DNA of 64,000 nucleotides from Syntrophothermus lipocalidus DSM 12680 (lineage in GTDB: Bacteria; Bacillota; Syntrophomonadia; Syntrophomonadales; Syntrophothermaceae): positions 310,001-374,000 of the forward strand of contig NC_014220.1 in NCBI RefSeq assembly GCF_000092405.1. The letters run 5' to 3'. A model generated the notes under the pieces. That model did no database searches. It had not been told where the DNA came from and saw only the letters and a program-made list of their open reading frames with translations. The position numbers and the translations under genes were made by a program. Below, piece after piece: positions 50,394-62,171 of this stretch; the stretch's first letter is position 1; every line of letters starts with the position of its first letter.

Positions 50394-51419
50394 GTGTCGT
50401 CCCTTTTTCCTTCCCGGCGTTTACGGTATACGGTGATGATCCTGGTGGTCTTGGCCACCAGTTATTTTTTGTACCTGGTTCGACAGGTAATGACTCCTTT
50501 TGCGGTTGCTGTGGTGCTGGCATACCTGGTGTTTCCTGTTGTTCACAGGATTGAAAGAATAGGAATCGGTCGCAGTTACGCCATACTCTTAGTATATCTG
50601 GGCGCGGCAGCCGTGGCCGGAGCCGTCTTTTATTATGCGGTGCCGGCGATGGTGAGAGAAGTGGGGGCTGTAGGTGCTCTTATTCCTCATTATGTAGGCC
50701 AGGCAGAACAGATGGCCCATCGGGTGGAAAACATGGCTTTCAATGCAGACTCAATCGATCAAATGGTTGACGAAGCCGTCGAGAGGGGGCGAAGCTATTT
50801 ATACGGTTTGTTTCGCCGGTTTTTGGAGGCTATTTTTAACTTCGCCCACAGCATACTCTCGATAATATTTGCACCCATTTTAGCCTTTTACTTGACAAAA
50901 GATTGGGAAAAGATCAGAGACGGCTTTCTCGATATCCTGCCGGTCAGTGCCCGGCAGGACACCATTAAGCTGGGGCGAGATATTGACGGGGTGCTGAAGG
51001 AGTTTATTAAAGGACATCTGTTGGTAGCTGTCCTGGTAGGCTCGATGACCGGCCTCGGGGCTGCCCTCCTCAAAGTGAAATTTGCGCTGTTGATAGGGAT
51101 GATTTGCGCGGTAGCCGAGCTGTTTCCCTATTTCGGTCCAATTCTAGGAGCGATTCCGTCAGTGGGGCTTGCCTATGCGCAGTCTCCGCGCCTGGCTGCC
51201 TACGTTGCTTTTATTATTCTAGTAGTACAACAGGTAGAAGCTAGTATACTCTCGCCCCGCATCCTGGGAGGAAAAGTGGGCCTGCATCCCCTCGTTGTTG
51301 TATTTGCTCTTTTGGCTGGAGGTGAACTTTACGGTATTTGGGGTATGTTACTGGCAGTTCCTGTAGCCGCGGTTATTAAAATCCTGGGGAGTTTTTTCTT
51401 TTACAAAGTGGTGGAATAA
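50394..51419 (+). CDS. AI-2E family transporter (PerM/YtvI-like membrane protein)
   Basis: The 341-aa membrane protein has about seven to eight helices and the family pattern: RQVMTPFAVAVVLAYLVFPV, IIFAPILAFYLTKDWEKIRD, EFIKGHLLVAVLVGSMTGLG and FPYFGPILGAIPSV. Despite the name, most members export unknown small molecules or ions. GTG start with SD aggagggga. It lies between mnmA-linked genes and alaS, a common position. Confidence 0.9.
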   Translation: MSSLFPSRRLRYTVMILVVLATSYFLYLVRQVMTPFAVAVVLAYLVFPVVHRIERIGIGRSYAILLVYLGAAAVAGAVFYYAVPAMVREVGAVGALIPHYVGQAEQMAHRVENMAFNADSIDQMVDEAVERGRSYLYGLFRRFLEAIFNFAHSILSIIFAPILAFYLTKDWEKIRDGFLDILPVSARQDTIKLGRDIDGVLKEFIKGHLLVAVLVGSMTGLGAALLKVKFALLIGMICAVAELFPYFGPILGAIPSVGLAYAQSPRLAAYVAFIILVVQQVEASILSPRILGGKVGLHPLVVVFALLAGGELYGIWGMLLAVPVAAVIKILGSFFFYKVVE

Positions 51420-51451
51420 TTGACATGTCCCAACTTATAGAAGAAAATTAG

Positions 51452-54112
<2,661 letters not shown>

Positions 54113-54319
54113 GTTTAGGAATAAGACGCAGATTAACGCTGATTGACTTTGGTTGATTTTGCGGATTGGAGCGAGTTACGTCAATCTTCCTCAACAGTGA
54201 CGCCGAAAGGTGTCATAGGGTTTGCGGTTCGTCGTAAAGGGGGACAACAACAATTCGAGATGGGGAAAAAGAGGAAAGAATTGCTCGCATGTTGAAATAT
54301 CTCTTCAGGGGGTGATATT
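54113..54319. repeat. Intergenic gap with a single arm of the dispersed ACGCAGATT repeat
   Basis: About 54118-54170 reads ataagacgcagattaacgct and continues with a similar unit, like one inner arm of the elements at 46.8 and 59.0 kb, without a clear partner arm. The rest of the 200-bp gap shows no feature. Confidence 0.5.
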
Positions 54320-54574
54320 ATGCCCGAAGGGCCTGAAGGGACAGTCAGTTTTCAGCGGCCCAAGGATGGACAGGAAGCGGTGAGAGCCATTCTGGAGGCT
54401 GTATATAATGCGCTCAAGGAGAAAGGCTACAACCCTATCAACCAATTGGTCGGTTATATGATTTCCGGGGATCCGGCTTACATCACAAGTTATAAAGATG
54501 CTAGAAATCTTATCTGCAAAGTGGAAAGAGACGAAATACTGGAAGTATTGTTTGCCAACTATCTTGAGAAGTAG
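54320..54574 (+). CDS. ireB: IreB family regulatory phosphoprotein (UPF0297)
   Basis: The 84-aa product has the family features: an N-terminal TVSFQ segment (the phospho-Thr region), [20 protein letters not shown] and [20 protein letters not shown]. In enterococci IreB is phosphorylated by the PASTA kinase IreK and modulates cell-wall stress resistance. SD aggggggtga-like upstream. The alaS-ireB-ruvX order is conserved in Firmicutes, here with an extra reductase gene inserted. Confidence 0.93.
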   Translation: MPEGPEGTVSFQRPKDGQEAVRAILEAVYNALKEKGYNPINQLVGYMISGDPAYITSYKDARNLICKVERDEILEVLFANYLEK

Positions 54575-54583
54575 AAAGGGTAC

Positions 54584-54608
54584 AGCCCATGCCTGGCATG
54601 GGCTTTTT
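54584..54608 (+). terminator. Intrinsic terminator after ireB
   Basis: AGCCCATG-cctgg-CATGGGCT followed by TTTT(T), ten bases after the ireB stop. It separates ireB from the aldo/keto reductase gene. Confidence 0.85.
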
Positions 54609-54622
54609 GCTGGTGGTTGTCT

Positions 54623-55588
54623 ATGAGTTCGGAATCTGACCGTCTACAGTACGTACGGCTGGGAAGAACTGGGGTGGTTATTTCCCGGCTCTGCTTTGGG
54701 GTACTCACCGTCGGGCCGTTACAGGCAAACCTGCCCTTGGAGGAAGGGGCGGAGGTCATAGCCTATGCGTTGAACCGAGGTATAAATTTTTTAGACACGG
54801 CTGAAGCTTATCAGACCTATCCTTACATACGGCGGGCTTTAGAACTCGCCCGGGTGCAGCCGGTGATCGCTACCAAGTCTTATGCTTACACTCGCCAGGG
54901 GATGAAGGAAAGCCTGGACCGGGCTCGAGATGAAATGGGCATTAAAACTGTAGACATTTTCTTACTCCATGAACAGGAGAACGAGCTGACCTTAGCCGGG
55001 CACAGGGAGGCGTTGGAGTTTCTTTTCGAGGCTCGAAGAAAAGGGTGGGTGCGAGCGGTAGGGATTTCTACACATTCGGTGCGCGGTGTTGTTGCAGGGA
55101 CTAAAAACGAGGGGATCGAAGTCATACATCCTATTATTAACCTGACTGGGCTCGGCATTATGGACGGGTCACGGGAGCAAATGCTGGCAGCTGTGGCGTT
55201 GGCCCGTGAGAAAGGTAAGGGATTGTATGCGATGAAGGCTTTGGGGGGCGGGAACCTGGGCCAACAGGCACACCGAGCCTTGAGTTTTGTGAATTCCATC
55301 CCGTACATAGATGCGATTGCCGTCGGGATGAAGTCAAAAGCAGAAGTAGACCTTAACTTGACTTGGATACAGGGACGGCGCGACCAGGTGTTAGAAGAAA
55401 TTGTAGGGGCGCAGGGCCGGAATCTCCTTATCGAATCGTGGTGCCGGGGCTGTGGATCCTGCTTGGAGGCGTGTCGCTACCAGGCTTTGGAGTTACAGGA
55501 GGGGCGGGTGGAGGTTAAAAAAGAGAAATGTATCCTTTGCGGGTACTGCAGTCGGTACTGCCCGGATTTTTGCATCAAGATTGTATGA
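54623..55588 (+). CDS. Aldo/keto reductase with C-terminal 2[4Fe-4S] ferredoxin domain
   Basis: The 321-aa product has an AKR barrel (LGRTGVVISRLCFGVLTVG, INFLDTAEAYQTY with the catalytic Asp/Tyr, and TKSYAYTRQGMKESLDR). The C-terminal ferredoxin has CRGCGSCLEACRYQAL and CILCGYCSRYCPDFC. Such fused proteins are common in anaerobes; the substrate is unknown. ATG 54623 preferred. The gene interrupts the usual ireB-ruvX adjacency and has a terminator in front of it. Confidence 0.92.
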   Translation: MSSESDRLQYVRLGRTGVVISRLCFGVLTVGPLQANLPLEEGAEVIAYALNRGINFLDTAEAYQTYPYIRRALELARVQPVIATKSYAYTRQGMKESLDRARDEMGIKTVDIFLLHEQENELTLAGHREALEFLFEARRKGWVRAVGISTHSVRGVVAGTKNEGIEVIHPIINLTGLGIMDGSREQMLAAVALAREKGKGLYAMKALGGGNLGQQAHRALSFVNSIPYIDAIAVGMKSKAEVDLNLTWIQGRRDQVLEEIVGAQGRNLLIESWCRGCGSCLEACRYQALELQEGRVEVKKEKCILCGYCSRYCPDFCIKIV

Positions 55589-55600
55589 GGGAGCATGCTT

Positions 55601-56035
55601 ATGAGAATACTAGGACTTGATCCCGGGGAAAAAAGGATAGGAGTGGCAATAAGCGATGCTTTGGGAATTACCGCTCAACCTCTGACCTCAATCCAGCGTT
55701 CTAGCCTAAAAGCTGACATCGAAGCCATCAGGCAGATTTGCGAGACCTACCAGGTGGAGCACATCGTTTTGGGTCTGCCATTGAACCTGAACGGGAGCAG
55801 GGGGGAAAAGGCTGCCCAGTCGGCTAAACTGGCGCAAGAACTAAAGGAACATCTGAGCTTAGAGGTAACGCTATGGGACGAGAGGTTGAGTACAAAGGCA
55901 GTTCAAGGGGTGTTGTTGGAGGCGGACACTTCGAGACGCAAGCGGAAACGGGTGGTGGACAAGCTGGCGGCAGCTTATATCTTACAGGGATATCTTGACC
56001 GGATAGGCGGAAGTGGAACAAACAGGAGTGTTTGA
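55601..56035 (+). CDS. ruvX: Holliday junction resolvase-like nuclease RuvX (YqgF)
   Basis: About 144 aa of the YqgF/RNase H-like family: MRILGLDPGEKRIGVAISDA with the first catalytic Asp, EHIVLGLPLNLNGSRGEKA, LWDERLSTKAVQGVLLEAD with Glu, and the final Asp in VDKLAAAYILQGYLD. Probably acts in 16S rRNA 5' processing or DNA repair. ATG 55601 has a better SD distance (gggag) than ATG 55595. Confidence 0.94.
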   Translation: MRILGLDPGEKRIGVAISDALGITAQPLTSIQRSSLKADIEAIRQICETYQVEHIVLGLPLNLNGSRGEKAAQSAKLAQELKEHLSLEVTLWDERLSTKAVQGVLLEADTSRRKRKRVVDKLAAAYILQGYLDRIGGSGTNRSV

Positions 56036-56081
56036 CAGTTGCAGGGGGATAGTATTAAAATGTCAATAGTCTTGAGAAGGG

Positions 56082-56399
56082 GTGAAGCGTTTGTCAGAAG
56101 AATACTTTGAAGATGAGATCGAGACCGTGTTGTTGACGGATGAAGAAGGGAACGAATACCTGTTTGAACTAATCGCCGAGCTGGAGCTAGAAGGAGAAAA
56201 CTACAAGGTGCTGGTACCACTGGATGAAGAAGGGGAAGAAGGAGAAGAAGAAGAGGAGACTGAGGTAGAAATCCGGATTATGAAGACGGTCCGGGATGAA
56301 GACGGCAACGAGTTTCTATGCGATATCGAAGACGATGAGGAGTGGGAAAAGGTAGCGGATGCCTGGCAAGAACTAGTAGAAGACGAAGAATTGTTTTAG
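56082..56399 (+). CDS. DUF1292 family acidic protein (YrzB-like)
   Basis: The 105-aa, strongly acidic product shows the DUF1292 pattern: VLLTDEEGNEYLFELIAELE, NYKVLVPLDEE, a Glu-rich run and DEDGNEFLCDIEDDEEWEKV. Function unknown. It regularly follows ruvX in Firmicutes. The start is GTG 56082 or TTG 56091 behind SD gaagggg. Confidence 0.9.
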   Translation: MKRLSEEYFEDEIETVLLTDEEGNEYLFELIAELELEGENYKVLVPLDEEGEEGEEEEETEVEIRIMKTVRDEDGNEFLCDIEDDEEWEKVADAWQELVEDEELF

Positions 56400-56423
56400 G
56401 CGGGTTGGTTTACCCGCCTTCTT
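56399..56423 (+). terminator. Intrinsic terminator after the DUF1292 gene
   Basis: GGCGGGT-tggttt-ACCCGCC followed by TTCTTC, overlapping the stop codon of the DUF1292 gene. Confidence 0.7.
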
Positions 56424-56464
56424 CAATTGCCTAAATAGACGAGGGTTGGTGGAGGGAACAGGGG

Positions 56465-57931
56465 TTGTTACCTGAGAAGAAGGTTTGGCTGATAATCTCG
56501 ACCGTGATTGCTGGGTTACTGGCAGGGTTAGGGCTTTACGGGTTTCAGGCAGTTTACGGAAGTGACCTTTTCCCGCCCGGAGTATACATAGGCGGGGCAT
56601 CTGTGGGGGGGATGGATCGGGACGGTGCGGCGCAGGCCTTGGATGAATGGCTGAGGAGCATAGAACCTATTCCCGTAACTTTTATTTGTGGAGACTTTGT
56701 CTATCGTACCAACTTGGGGGAAATAGGCGGGCGGGTGGAGACCCAGAAAGTAGTTGATGAGGTGAGCTACTCAGTAGGTGAAGATTCCCCCTGGTGGAAT
56801 AGGATATGGTCTCAGCGGACTCAGCAAGGCAATAGAACTTACCCGGTACCCATTACATATGACCGGGCAAAGGTCACCCGTGTGCTAGAATCCCTGCGGC
56901 CACAGGTTGAGATTCAGCCGGAGAACTGCCAAGTAAAGGTAAACAGTAACGGTACATTGAATATAGTCAAAGAAAAGGAAGGCAAGAAGCTGGATATACA
57001 GGCTACTTTGGAGAAGCTCCCAACCTCGCTCAATACTGCCGGTTTTGAGGTCCCTTTGGTTTGTAAGGCGGTGACTCCCGAGATACGGGCGGAAGATTTC
57101 CAAGACGTGCTTGAACTGGCCAGCTATAGTACCTTTTATGATTCGAGCAACGTGGACCGTTCTTACAACCTGACCACCGCGGCTCGGGCCTTGAACGGAG
57201 CTATGGTTCCGGCGGGACAGGAGTTTTCTTTCAACCGGAGGGTTGGGCCGAGAGAGCTGAAGACCGGGTATCGAGAAGCCCTGGTGATCCTCGGGGATCA
57301 GTTTGCGCCCGGGGTCGGAGGGGGCGTGTGCCAGGTGGTATCGACTCTATATAACGCTTGTTTGCTAGCCGGGTTGGAGATTGTCGAGCGTCACAATCAC
57401 AGCGTGGCTGTTAGCTACGTGCCGGTTGGGCTCGATGCCACCGTTAACTATGGTAGCAAGGATTTTCGTTTTCACAACAACACCGGAGGGCCGGTTTACC
57501 TGGCGGCCCGGGCCGGGGGCGGCAAGATGACCGTGAAGATCTACGGACAGGCTTATTTCAAGCAGCGGATTAGATTGGAACGAGTGATTGATCAAACCGT
57601 TCCTTTTACGGTTACTGAGGTTCCCGACAAAGGACTGGCGCCTGGAGAAAAAAAAGTAAAGCAAGCCGGGGTGAGGGGCTATGCGGTGCGTTCGTTCCGT
57701 ATTTTTTACGACGAGGCCGGGAACGTGGTACGCCGCGAAGCTTTGGGTCGGGACGTATACAAGCCCTTAAGTCAGATAACGCTGGTTGGGCCAGCGCTTC
57801 CGGTTTCTCCTCAGCCGGAGGTAACGGAACCTGAAGAGGAAGACCAAAAGCCGGTATCCCCACCGGCAGGGGAACAAGCGCAGCCAAATTCGGCCGAAGT
57901 CCCTAGTGAGCCGAGTGAAGCAGCGCAATGA
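56465..57931 (+). CDS. VanW family protein (YoaR-like) 2
   Basis: The 488-aa product has a membrane anchor (WLIISTVIAGLLAGLGLYGF) and peptidoglycan-binding-4-type segments (VYIGGASVGGMDRDGAAQAL). The VanW core follows (TTAARALNGAMVPAGQEFSF, GVGGGVCQVVSTLYNACLLA, NHSVAVSYVPVGLDATVNYG), then a G5-like part and a Pro/Glu-rich tail. It shares layout with the protein at 43710 and is probably a cell-wall-facing protein. It lies directly upstream of mltG, which fits an envelope role. Confidence 0.9.
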   Translation: MLPEKKVWLIISTVIAGLLAGLGLYGFQAVYGSDLFPPGVYIGGASVGGMDRDGAAQALDEWLRSIEPIPVTFICGDFVYRTNLGEIGGRVETQKVVDEVSYSVGEDSPWWNRIWSQRTQQGNRTYPVPITYDRAKVTRVLESLRPQVEIQPENCQVKVNSNGTLNIVKEKEGKKLDIQATLEKLPTSLNTAGFEVPLVCKAVTPEIRAEDFQDVLELASYSTFYDSSNVDRSYNLTTAARALNGAMVPAGQEFSFNRRVGPRELKTGYREALVILGDQFAPGVGGGVCQVVSTLYNACLLAGLEIVERHNHSVAVSYVPVGLDATVNYGSKDFRFHNNTGGPVYLAARAGGGKMTVKIYGQAYFKQRIRLERVIDQTVPFTVTEVPDKGLAPGEKKVKQAGVRGYAVRSFRIFYDEAGNVVRREALGRDVYKPLSQITLVGPALPVSPQPEVTEPEEEDQKPVSPPAGEQAQPNSAEVPSEPSEAAQ

Positions 57932-57968
57932 AGCTACAATCATTTTTAGCGAGTGTCAGGATGGCGAA

Positions 57969-58991
57969 ATGAGTGAAGTGCGAGTGGTCGGCGAAAAGAG
58001 AATAATAGCAGTGGTGCTGGTGCTCGCGGTTTTTATCCTAGCCGGGTTGGGCTGGCAACAGTTGCAGTGGTCGCTGGAGGCGGTTGATCGGCAAGACAAG
58101 GAACCGATAGAAGTCGTGATTCCGCCTGCTGCCAGTACCTCCGATGTAGCCGAGATACTGAAGGGCCATGATTTGATTCGGGACAAGTCGGTTTTTGTTA
58201 TATACTGCCGGCTGCGCGGGGTTGACCAGAAACTTAAAGCCGGGACCTACGGGTTTAGCAAAAGTCAAAGCGTGCAGGATTTAGTGGATGACCTGGTCAA
58301 GGGACGAGTAATTACTCAGGTTTTTACAGTCCCTGAGGGTTACGACCTTGCCCAGATCGGACAACTGCTGGCGGAGAAAGGCATATGCGGTTATGACGAG
58401 TACAAACAGGCCTTGACCGGCGAGTATAATTATTCTTTTATGAAGGACATCCCGGCTCGCGATAACCGGCTGGAGGGTTTCTTGTTTCCTGACACCTATC
58501 AGGTGCCCCGGGGTATAACCGCCCGAGAGGTCGTGGACATGATGCTGGCCCGGTTTGACCAGGTCTGGAAAACCAGGTTTGAAAGCTCAGCCCGGCAGCA
58601 GGGACGGACGGTGTACGAGGTGGTGACTTTGGCTTCCTTGGTGGAAAAGGAAGCCAAGATCGACGAAGAGCGGCCTATAATCGCGGGGGTCTTGGAGAAC
58701 CGCTTGCGCAAGGGCATGTTGTTACAGGTGGACGCGACTGTTCTTTATGGTTTGGGACAGCACAAGCAGCAAGTGACCTATGAGGATCTTAAGGTGGACT
58801 CCCCTTACAACACATACCGTTACCCGGGGCTGCCCCCAGGGCCCATTGCATCGCCTGGAGCTGCGTCTATTGAAGCAGTGCTCAATCCTGCCCGGCATGA
58901 TTATTACTACTACGTGTATGTGGGGGATGGCCGCCACTACTTCTCCAGAACCTACGAGGAGCACTTGCAGGCGAAGAACAGCCACACATGA
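57969..58991 (+). CDS. mltG: Endolytic murein transglycosylase MltG (YceG-like)
   Basis: From ATG 57969, with the SD-like aggatgg, the 340-aa protein has one N-terminal membrane helix (IAVVLVLAVFILAGLGW), a LysM-like subdomain and the YceG catalytic region. The catalytic Glu is in ASLVEKEAKIDEERP; further conserved blocks are DATVLYGLG and PYNTYRYPGLPPGPIASPG. MltG cuts nascent glycan strands. An upstream GTG 57906 would overlap the VanW gene. The last codons (NSHT, stop) lie in the edge of a repeat element. Confidence 0.94.
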   Translation: MSEVRVVGEKRIIAVVLVLAVFILAGLGWQQLQWSLEAVDRQDKEPIEVVIPPAASTSDVAEILKGHDLIRDKSVFVIYCRLRGVDQKLKAGTYGFSKSQSVQDLVDDLVKGRVITQVFTVPEGYDLAQIGQLLAEKGICGYDEYKQALTGEYNYSFMKDIPARDNRLEGFLFPDTYQVPRGITAREVVDMMLARFDQVWKTRFESSARQQGRTVYEVVTLASLVEKEAKIDEERPIIAGVLENRLRKGMLLQVDATVLYGLGQHKQQVTYEDLKVDSPYNTYRYPGLPPGPIASPGAASIEAVLNPARHDYYYYVYVGDGRHYFSRTYEEHLQAKNSHT

Positions 58992-59340
58992 ACACAGATG
59001 GTCACAGATATTATTTATTAGACGCTGAGTGACGCAGATTTTATATCTTAATATACAGAATTATTAATATGTTACATAAATAGTATAATTGCATAATATG
59101 CTTTACTATTCTTGACAGCATATACCTTGCTTAGCATTATATATGTTATATTTTCAGCACATGCTCATTTTAATTTTTTGTTCTGCGTTAGTCTGCGTCT
59201 AATTATAAACATCTGTGTAAATCAGCCCGGCACTCAGTTGGTTTAATTTGCGGGGCAGCAGCGCTTGGCACTCAAAAATGGCAGTCACTAAGAATTTAGA
59301 ACTTGAACTGAGTGCCGGGTCTGTGTGTATCTGTGGCTGA
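58980..59340. repeat. Dispersed inverted-repeat element B with nested 94-bp palindromic hairpin
   Basis: The left arm 58980-59042 (cacatgaacacagatggtcacagat, then gacgctgagtgacgcag) pairs with right-arm parts 59180-59223 and 59320-59340. The centre is very AT-rich. Inside the right arm, CCCGGCACTCAGTT (59226-59239) and AACTGAGTGCCGGG (59306-59319) form a perfect 14-bp inverted repeat bounding 94 bp. The element fills the gap between mltG and the U32 gene. No protein gene is seen. Confidence 0.7.
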
Positions 59341-59357
59341 TTTTCAGGGGGATTGGC

Positions 59358-60584
59358 ATGTCAATTAAGAAACCGGAGCTGGTGGCCCCTGCCGGAGATA
59401 AGGAAAAGGCGGAGGCTGCTTTTCTCTATGGGGCTGATGCCGTTTACGTCGGGGGTAGGGAATTCAGCCTCAGAGCCCAGGCTGGTAACTTCTCAGATGA
59501 AGAGATGGAAAAACTCGTGGCCATGGCCCGGGCTAAGGGAAAAAGGGTTTACGTGGCAGTCAATATACTGGCCCACAACCGGGATCTGGGCCGCTTAGCA
59601 ATCTACCTGGCTTTTCTTCGAGAATTGAAGGTCGACGGGATAATATTGTCGGACCCCGGGGTGCTCGAACTGGCTAGAAGGTACGCGCCGGAAATCCCGG
59701 TTACCATCAGTACCCAGGCCAGCGTAGCCAATGTGCTGGCCGCCCGTTTCTATGAATCCCTGGGAGTAAAGCGAATAGTACTGGCTCGGGAACTGACTTT
59801 GGAAGAATTGAAAGAGATCCGGGAAAAGGTGAAGCTGGAGCTGGAGGTGTTCGTACACGGGGCCATGTGCGTTGCTTATTCCGGTCGATGCCTGTTGTCC
59901 AGCTTCATGACCGGTCGCAGCGGTAACCGGGGAGAGTGCGCTCATCCCTGCCGTTATCAATACTATTTGAGGGAGGAAAAAAGGCCAGGAGAATACTTTC
60001 CGATTGAAGAAGATGACCGCGGAACCTACATCCTCAACTCCAAAGACCTGTGTCTTATCGAGTATATCCCGCAGCTGATAGACATCGGGATCGATGCTTT
60101 CAAGATCGAAGGCAGGATGAAAAGCCCGCACTACGTAGCAACCACGGTTCAAGTTTACCGGGAAGCCATCGAGGCGGTTATGGAAGGCAGCCCCGGACGT
60201 GACTTAGACAAATGGTGGGAGGAGCTGAATAAAATCGCCAACCGGCCGTATACTACCGGGTTCTTGCTGGGGCCGCCCGTGGCCGGGCAGGATGTGCTGA
60301 AACTATCGAAACCCGCAGCCGTGGCCTTCTGCGGGATAGTCAGGGATTACTGGCCGGAAAAAGGGCTGGCCTTGGTGGAACAGAGAGCTCCTTTTGGTGT
60401 GGGTGATGTTATCGAGATCCTGCGCCCAGGGCTCGAGTCCTTGCGGATGAAACTAGAGGAGATACTGGATATGGACCTGGTTCCCCTGGAGCGGGCCCGT
60501 CACGCCCAGCAAAGGGTGTGGATACCCGTTAAAGAGCCGGTCCAATATTTCAACATACTGCGAAGGGTGGATGACCGTGGTTGA
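59358..60584 (+). CDS. U32 family peptidase (YrrO/PrtC-like)
   Basis: The 408-aa product matches U32 enzymes: PELVAPAGDKEKAEAAFLYG, DAVYVGGREFSLRAQAGNFS, ISTQASVANVLAARFYESLG and the signature EVFVHGAMCVAYSGRC with later Cys in GNRGECAHPCRYQY. Related proteins act in tRNA hydroxylation (TrhP) or collagenase-like roles. ATG 59358 is preferred. It follows mltG, the usual Firmicute order, and overlaps the DUF4911 gene. Confidence 0.93.
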   Translation: MSIKKPELVAPAGDKEKAEAAFLYGADAVYVGGREFSLRAQAGNFSDEEMEKLVAMARAKGKRVYVAVNILAHNRDLGRLAIYLAFLRELKVDGIILSDPGVLELARRYAPEIPVTISTQASVANVLAARFYESLGVKRIVLARELTLEELKEIREKVKLELEVFVHGAMCVAYSGRCLLSSFMTGRSGNRGECAHPCRYQYYLREEKRPGEYFPIEEDDRGTYILNSKDLCLIEYIPQLIDIGIDAFKIEGRMKSPHYVATTVQVYREAIEAVMEGSPGRDLDKWWEELNKIANRPYTTGFLLGPPVAGQDVLKLSKPAAVAFCGIVRDYWPEKGLALVEQRAPFGVGDVIEILRPGLESLRMKLEEILDMDLVPLERARHAQQRVWIPVKEPVQYFNILRRVDDRG

Positions 60585-60795
60585 CCCCGGTGATCAAGTT
60601 TTTTTACGCGTTGAAACCCAAAACATCGATTTTCTGAATCGCATCGTGGAAGGTTGGGATGGTCTCGGTATCGTATCAACTCTTGACCGTGACCAGGGCC
60701 TGGTCGTGATCCGGGTAACCCCTGACACTAAACCGGAGTTGTTAAACGTTGTTAGGTTTCTTCCTTTTCCGGCAGAGGTGCTGGAACAGAAGTAA
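60571..60795 (+). CDS. DUF4911 family small protein
   Basis: The 74-aa product overlaps the U32 gene end by 14 bp, so the two are coupled. It reads VFLRVETQNIDFLNRIVEGW and ITPDTKPE-like VRVTPDTKPELLNVVRFLP, a small alpha/beta domain matching DUF4911, which commonly accompanies U32 peptidases in Clostridia. Function unknown. Confidence 0.82.
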   Translation: MTVVDPGDQVFLRVETQNIDFLNRIVEGWDGLGIVSTLDRDQGLVVIRVTPDTKPELLNVVRFLPFPAEVLEQK

Positions 60796-61248
60796 AGTAT
60801 CCTAGATTCTTGAGTTCCATGTACTTACGCAGAAAGGGAAATAATGTTCAGACTTGTCCAGCGAGAACGTTTAGGGTGAAATAAAAGTACAAGTTCCTTT
60901 TTTGATAACGCTTGCATTGTTGTTACAGGTTTGTTAAGGTAATGTCTGCCCCGAAAATGAGTTCGCCCGGCTAACACTTCTGGAAATGCTCTGCACAAGG
61001 CCGCATTTTTATTTTCTAGTGGTGGCATCGATAGATGTGATGAGGGTCTGCTAAAATTATCCTTTATACGGTTCGATGAAGACATACCGCCGGCAGACTG
61101 AGATCACCTGTCTTGGCCGGCGGTTTTTTTACTTGTTTTTAACCGAAATTGTACCTGCATTAACATTGGCATAATGTCAACTTGACTTTGCCTTGATACT
61201 GTAGAACCAGAAAGAACAGTTTACAAATTGAGAGGAGGCTGGTGGATC
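60796..61248. other. Intergenic region upstream of pstS
   Basis: About 450 bp. It contains a strong terminator at 61086-61130 and an AT-rich leader before pstS with TTGACT (61183-61188) but no well-spaced -10. The first 280 bp show nothing I can support; a minus-strand frame of 86 codons lacks an SD and a family. No clear Pho-box repeat was recognised. Confidence 0.4.
61086..61130 (+). terminator. Intrinsic terminator upstream of pstS
   Basis: ACCGCCGGC (61086-61094) pairs with GCCGGCGGT (61116-61124) across a 21-base loop, followed by seven T. It lies 290 bp after the DUF4911 gene, so it may end an untranslated RNA or a long 3' UTR. Confidence 0.8.
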
Positions 61249-62091
61249 ATGAGGAGAATCGTCTCAACGTTGGTTGCGGTGTTTTTGTTCTCGGTGCTCA
61301 TATCTGGATGTGGCGGGAAAGCGGGAGCACCGAAAGATGGGGCAGGAAAAACCGAGGAGGGTTTGAAAGGTACCATTACGGTGGCGGGATCAACCTCGGT
61401 TCAGCCTTTTTCCGAGGTCTTGGCGGAAGCATTCATGGCCGAGAATCCTAAGGCCAGGGTTAACGTGCAAGGAGGAGGGTCGAGCCAGGGGATAGAGGCA
61501 GCCCGAAGCGGCGCAGCTGAGATCGGGGCCTCTTCGCGAGACCTGAAGCCGGAAGAAAAGGAAGGGATGCGGGAGTTTGTGATTGCCAAGGACGGTATTG
61601 TCGTAGTGGTAAACCCGGCGAACAAGGTTAACGAGCTGTCGGTGGCACAGGTGCGGGATATCTTTCTCGGCAAGATAACCAACTGGAAGCAGGTAGGAGG
61701 AGAGGATGCCCCGATTACCCTCGTCACCCGGGAAGCCGGTTCGGGGACCAGGGACGGTTTCGAGAACCTGGTCATGAACAAAGAGCCGATCAGCGACAAG
61801 GCCCTGGTGGCAAATTCTACGGGAGCAGTTAGAACCACGGTAGCCGGAGATAGGAACGCCATCGGGTACATGTCGATGGCAAGCATCGACTCTGGGGTTA
61901 AAGCCCTGGCGGTTGACGGGGTTAAGCCAGATAGAGAAACCGTAAAGTCGGGGCAGTACAAGATTTCGCGGCCGTTTATATACGTGACTAAAGGCGAGCC
62001 AACCGGTTTGGCCGAGGCTTTTATCGAGTTTGTGTTGAGCGAAGAAGGCCAGAAAATTATCGAGCGTGAAGGAGCTGTCGCCGTAAAGTGA
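61249..62091 (+). CDS. pstS: Phosphate ABC transporter substrate-binding lipoprotein PstS
   Basis: From ATG 61249, 11 bases after SD gaggagg, the 280-aa product has a lipoprotein signal (FLFSVLISGCGGK). The PstS fold follows: ITVAGSTSVQPFSEVLAEAF, VNVQGGGSSQGIEAARSGAA, TREAGSGTRDGFENLV (phosphate-binding SGTR loop) and NAIGYMSMAS. It delivers phosphate to PstCAB, but pstC, pstA and pstB are not next to it in the window. Confidence 0.94.
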   Translation: MRRIVSTLVAVFLFSVLISGCGGKAGAPKDGAGKTEEGLKGTITVAGSTSVQPFSEVLAEAFMAENPKARVNVQGGGSSQGIEAARSGAAEIGASSRDLKPEEKEGMREFVIAKDGIVVVVNPANKVNELSVAQVRDIFLGKITNWKQVGGEDAPITLVTREAGSGTRDGFENLVMNKEPISDKALVANSTGAVRTTVAGDRNAIGYMSMASIDSGVKALAVDGVKPDRETVKSGQYKISRPFIYVTKGEPTGLAEAFIEFVLSEEGQKIIEREGAVAVK

Positions 62092-62119
62092 CGTGAAGGA
62101 ATAGTGCTGGGAATAACAG

Positions 62120-62170
62120 CCTCCGGACGAGCCTAACCTAAGAAAAAGGCCTTCCGGAGGTATTGTTTTT
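62120..62170 (+). promoter_or_regulatory. Hairpin overlapping the penicillin-binding protein ribosome binding site
   Basis: CCTCCGGA (62120-62127) pairs perfectly with TCCGGAGG (62153-62160). The 3' arm contains the SD ggagg for ATG 62172, and tattgttttt follows it. It can act as the pstS terminator, as an RBS-masking hairpin, or both. Confidence 0.6.
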
Positions 62171-62171
62171 C

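Noticed and set aside
60825-61085. Minus-strand 86-aa frame upstream of pstS
   Set aside because: No SD, no recognisable family and atypical composition.
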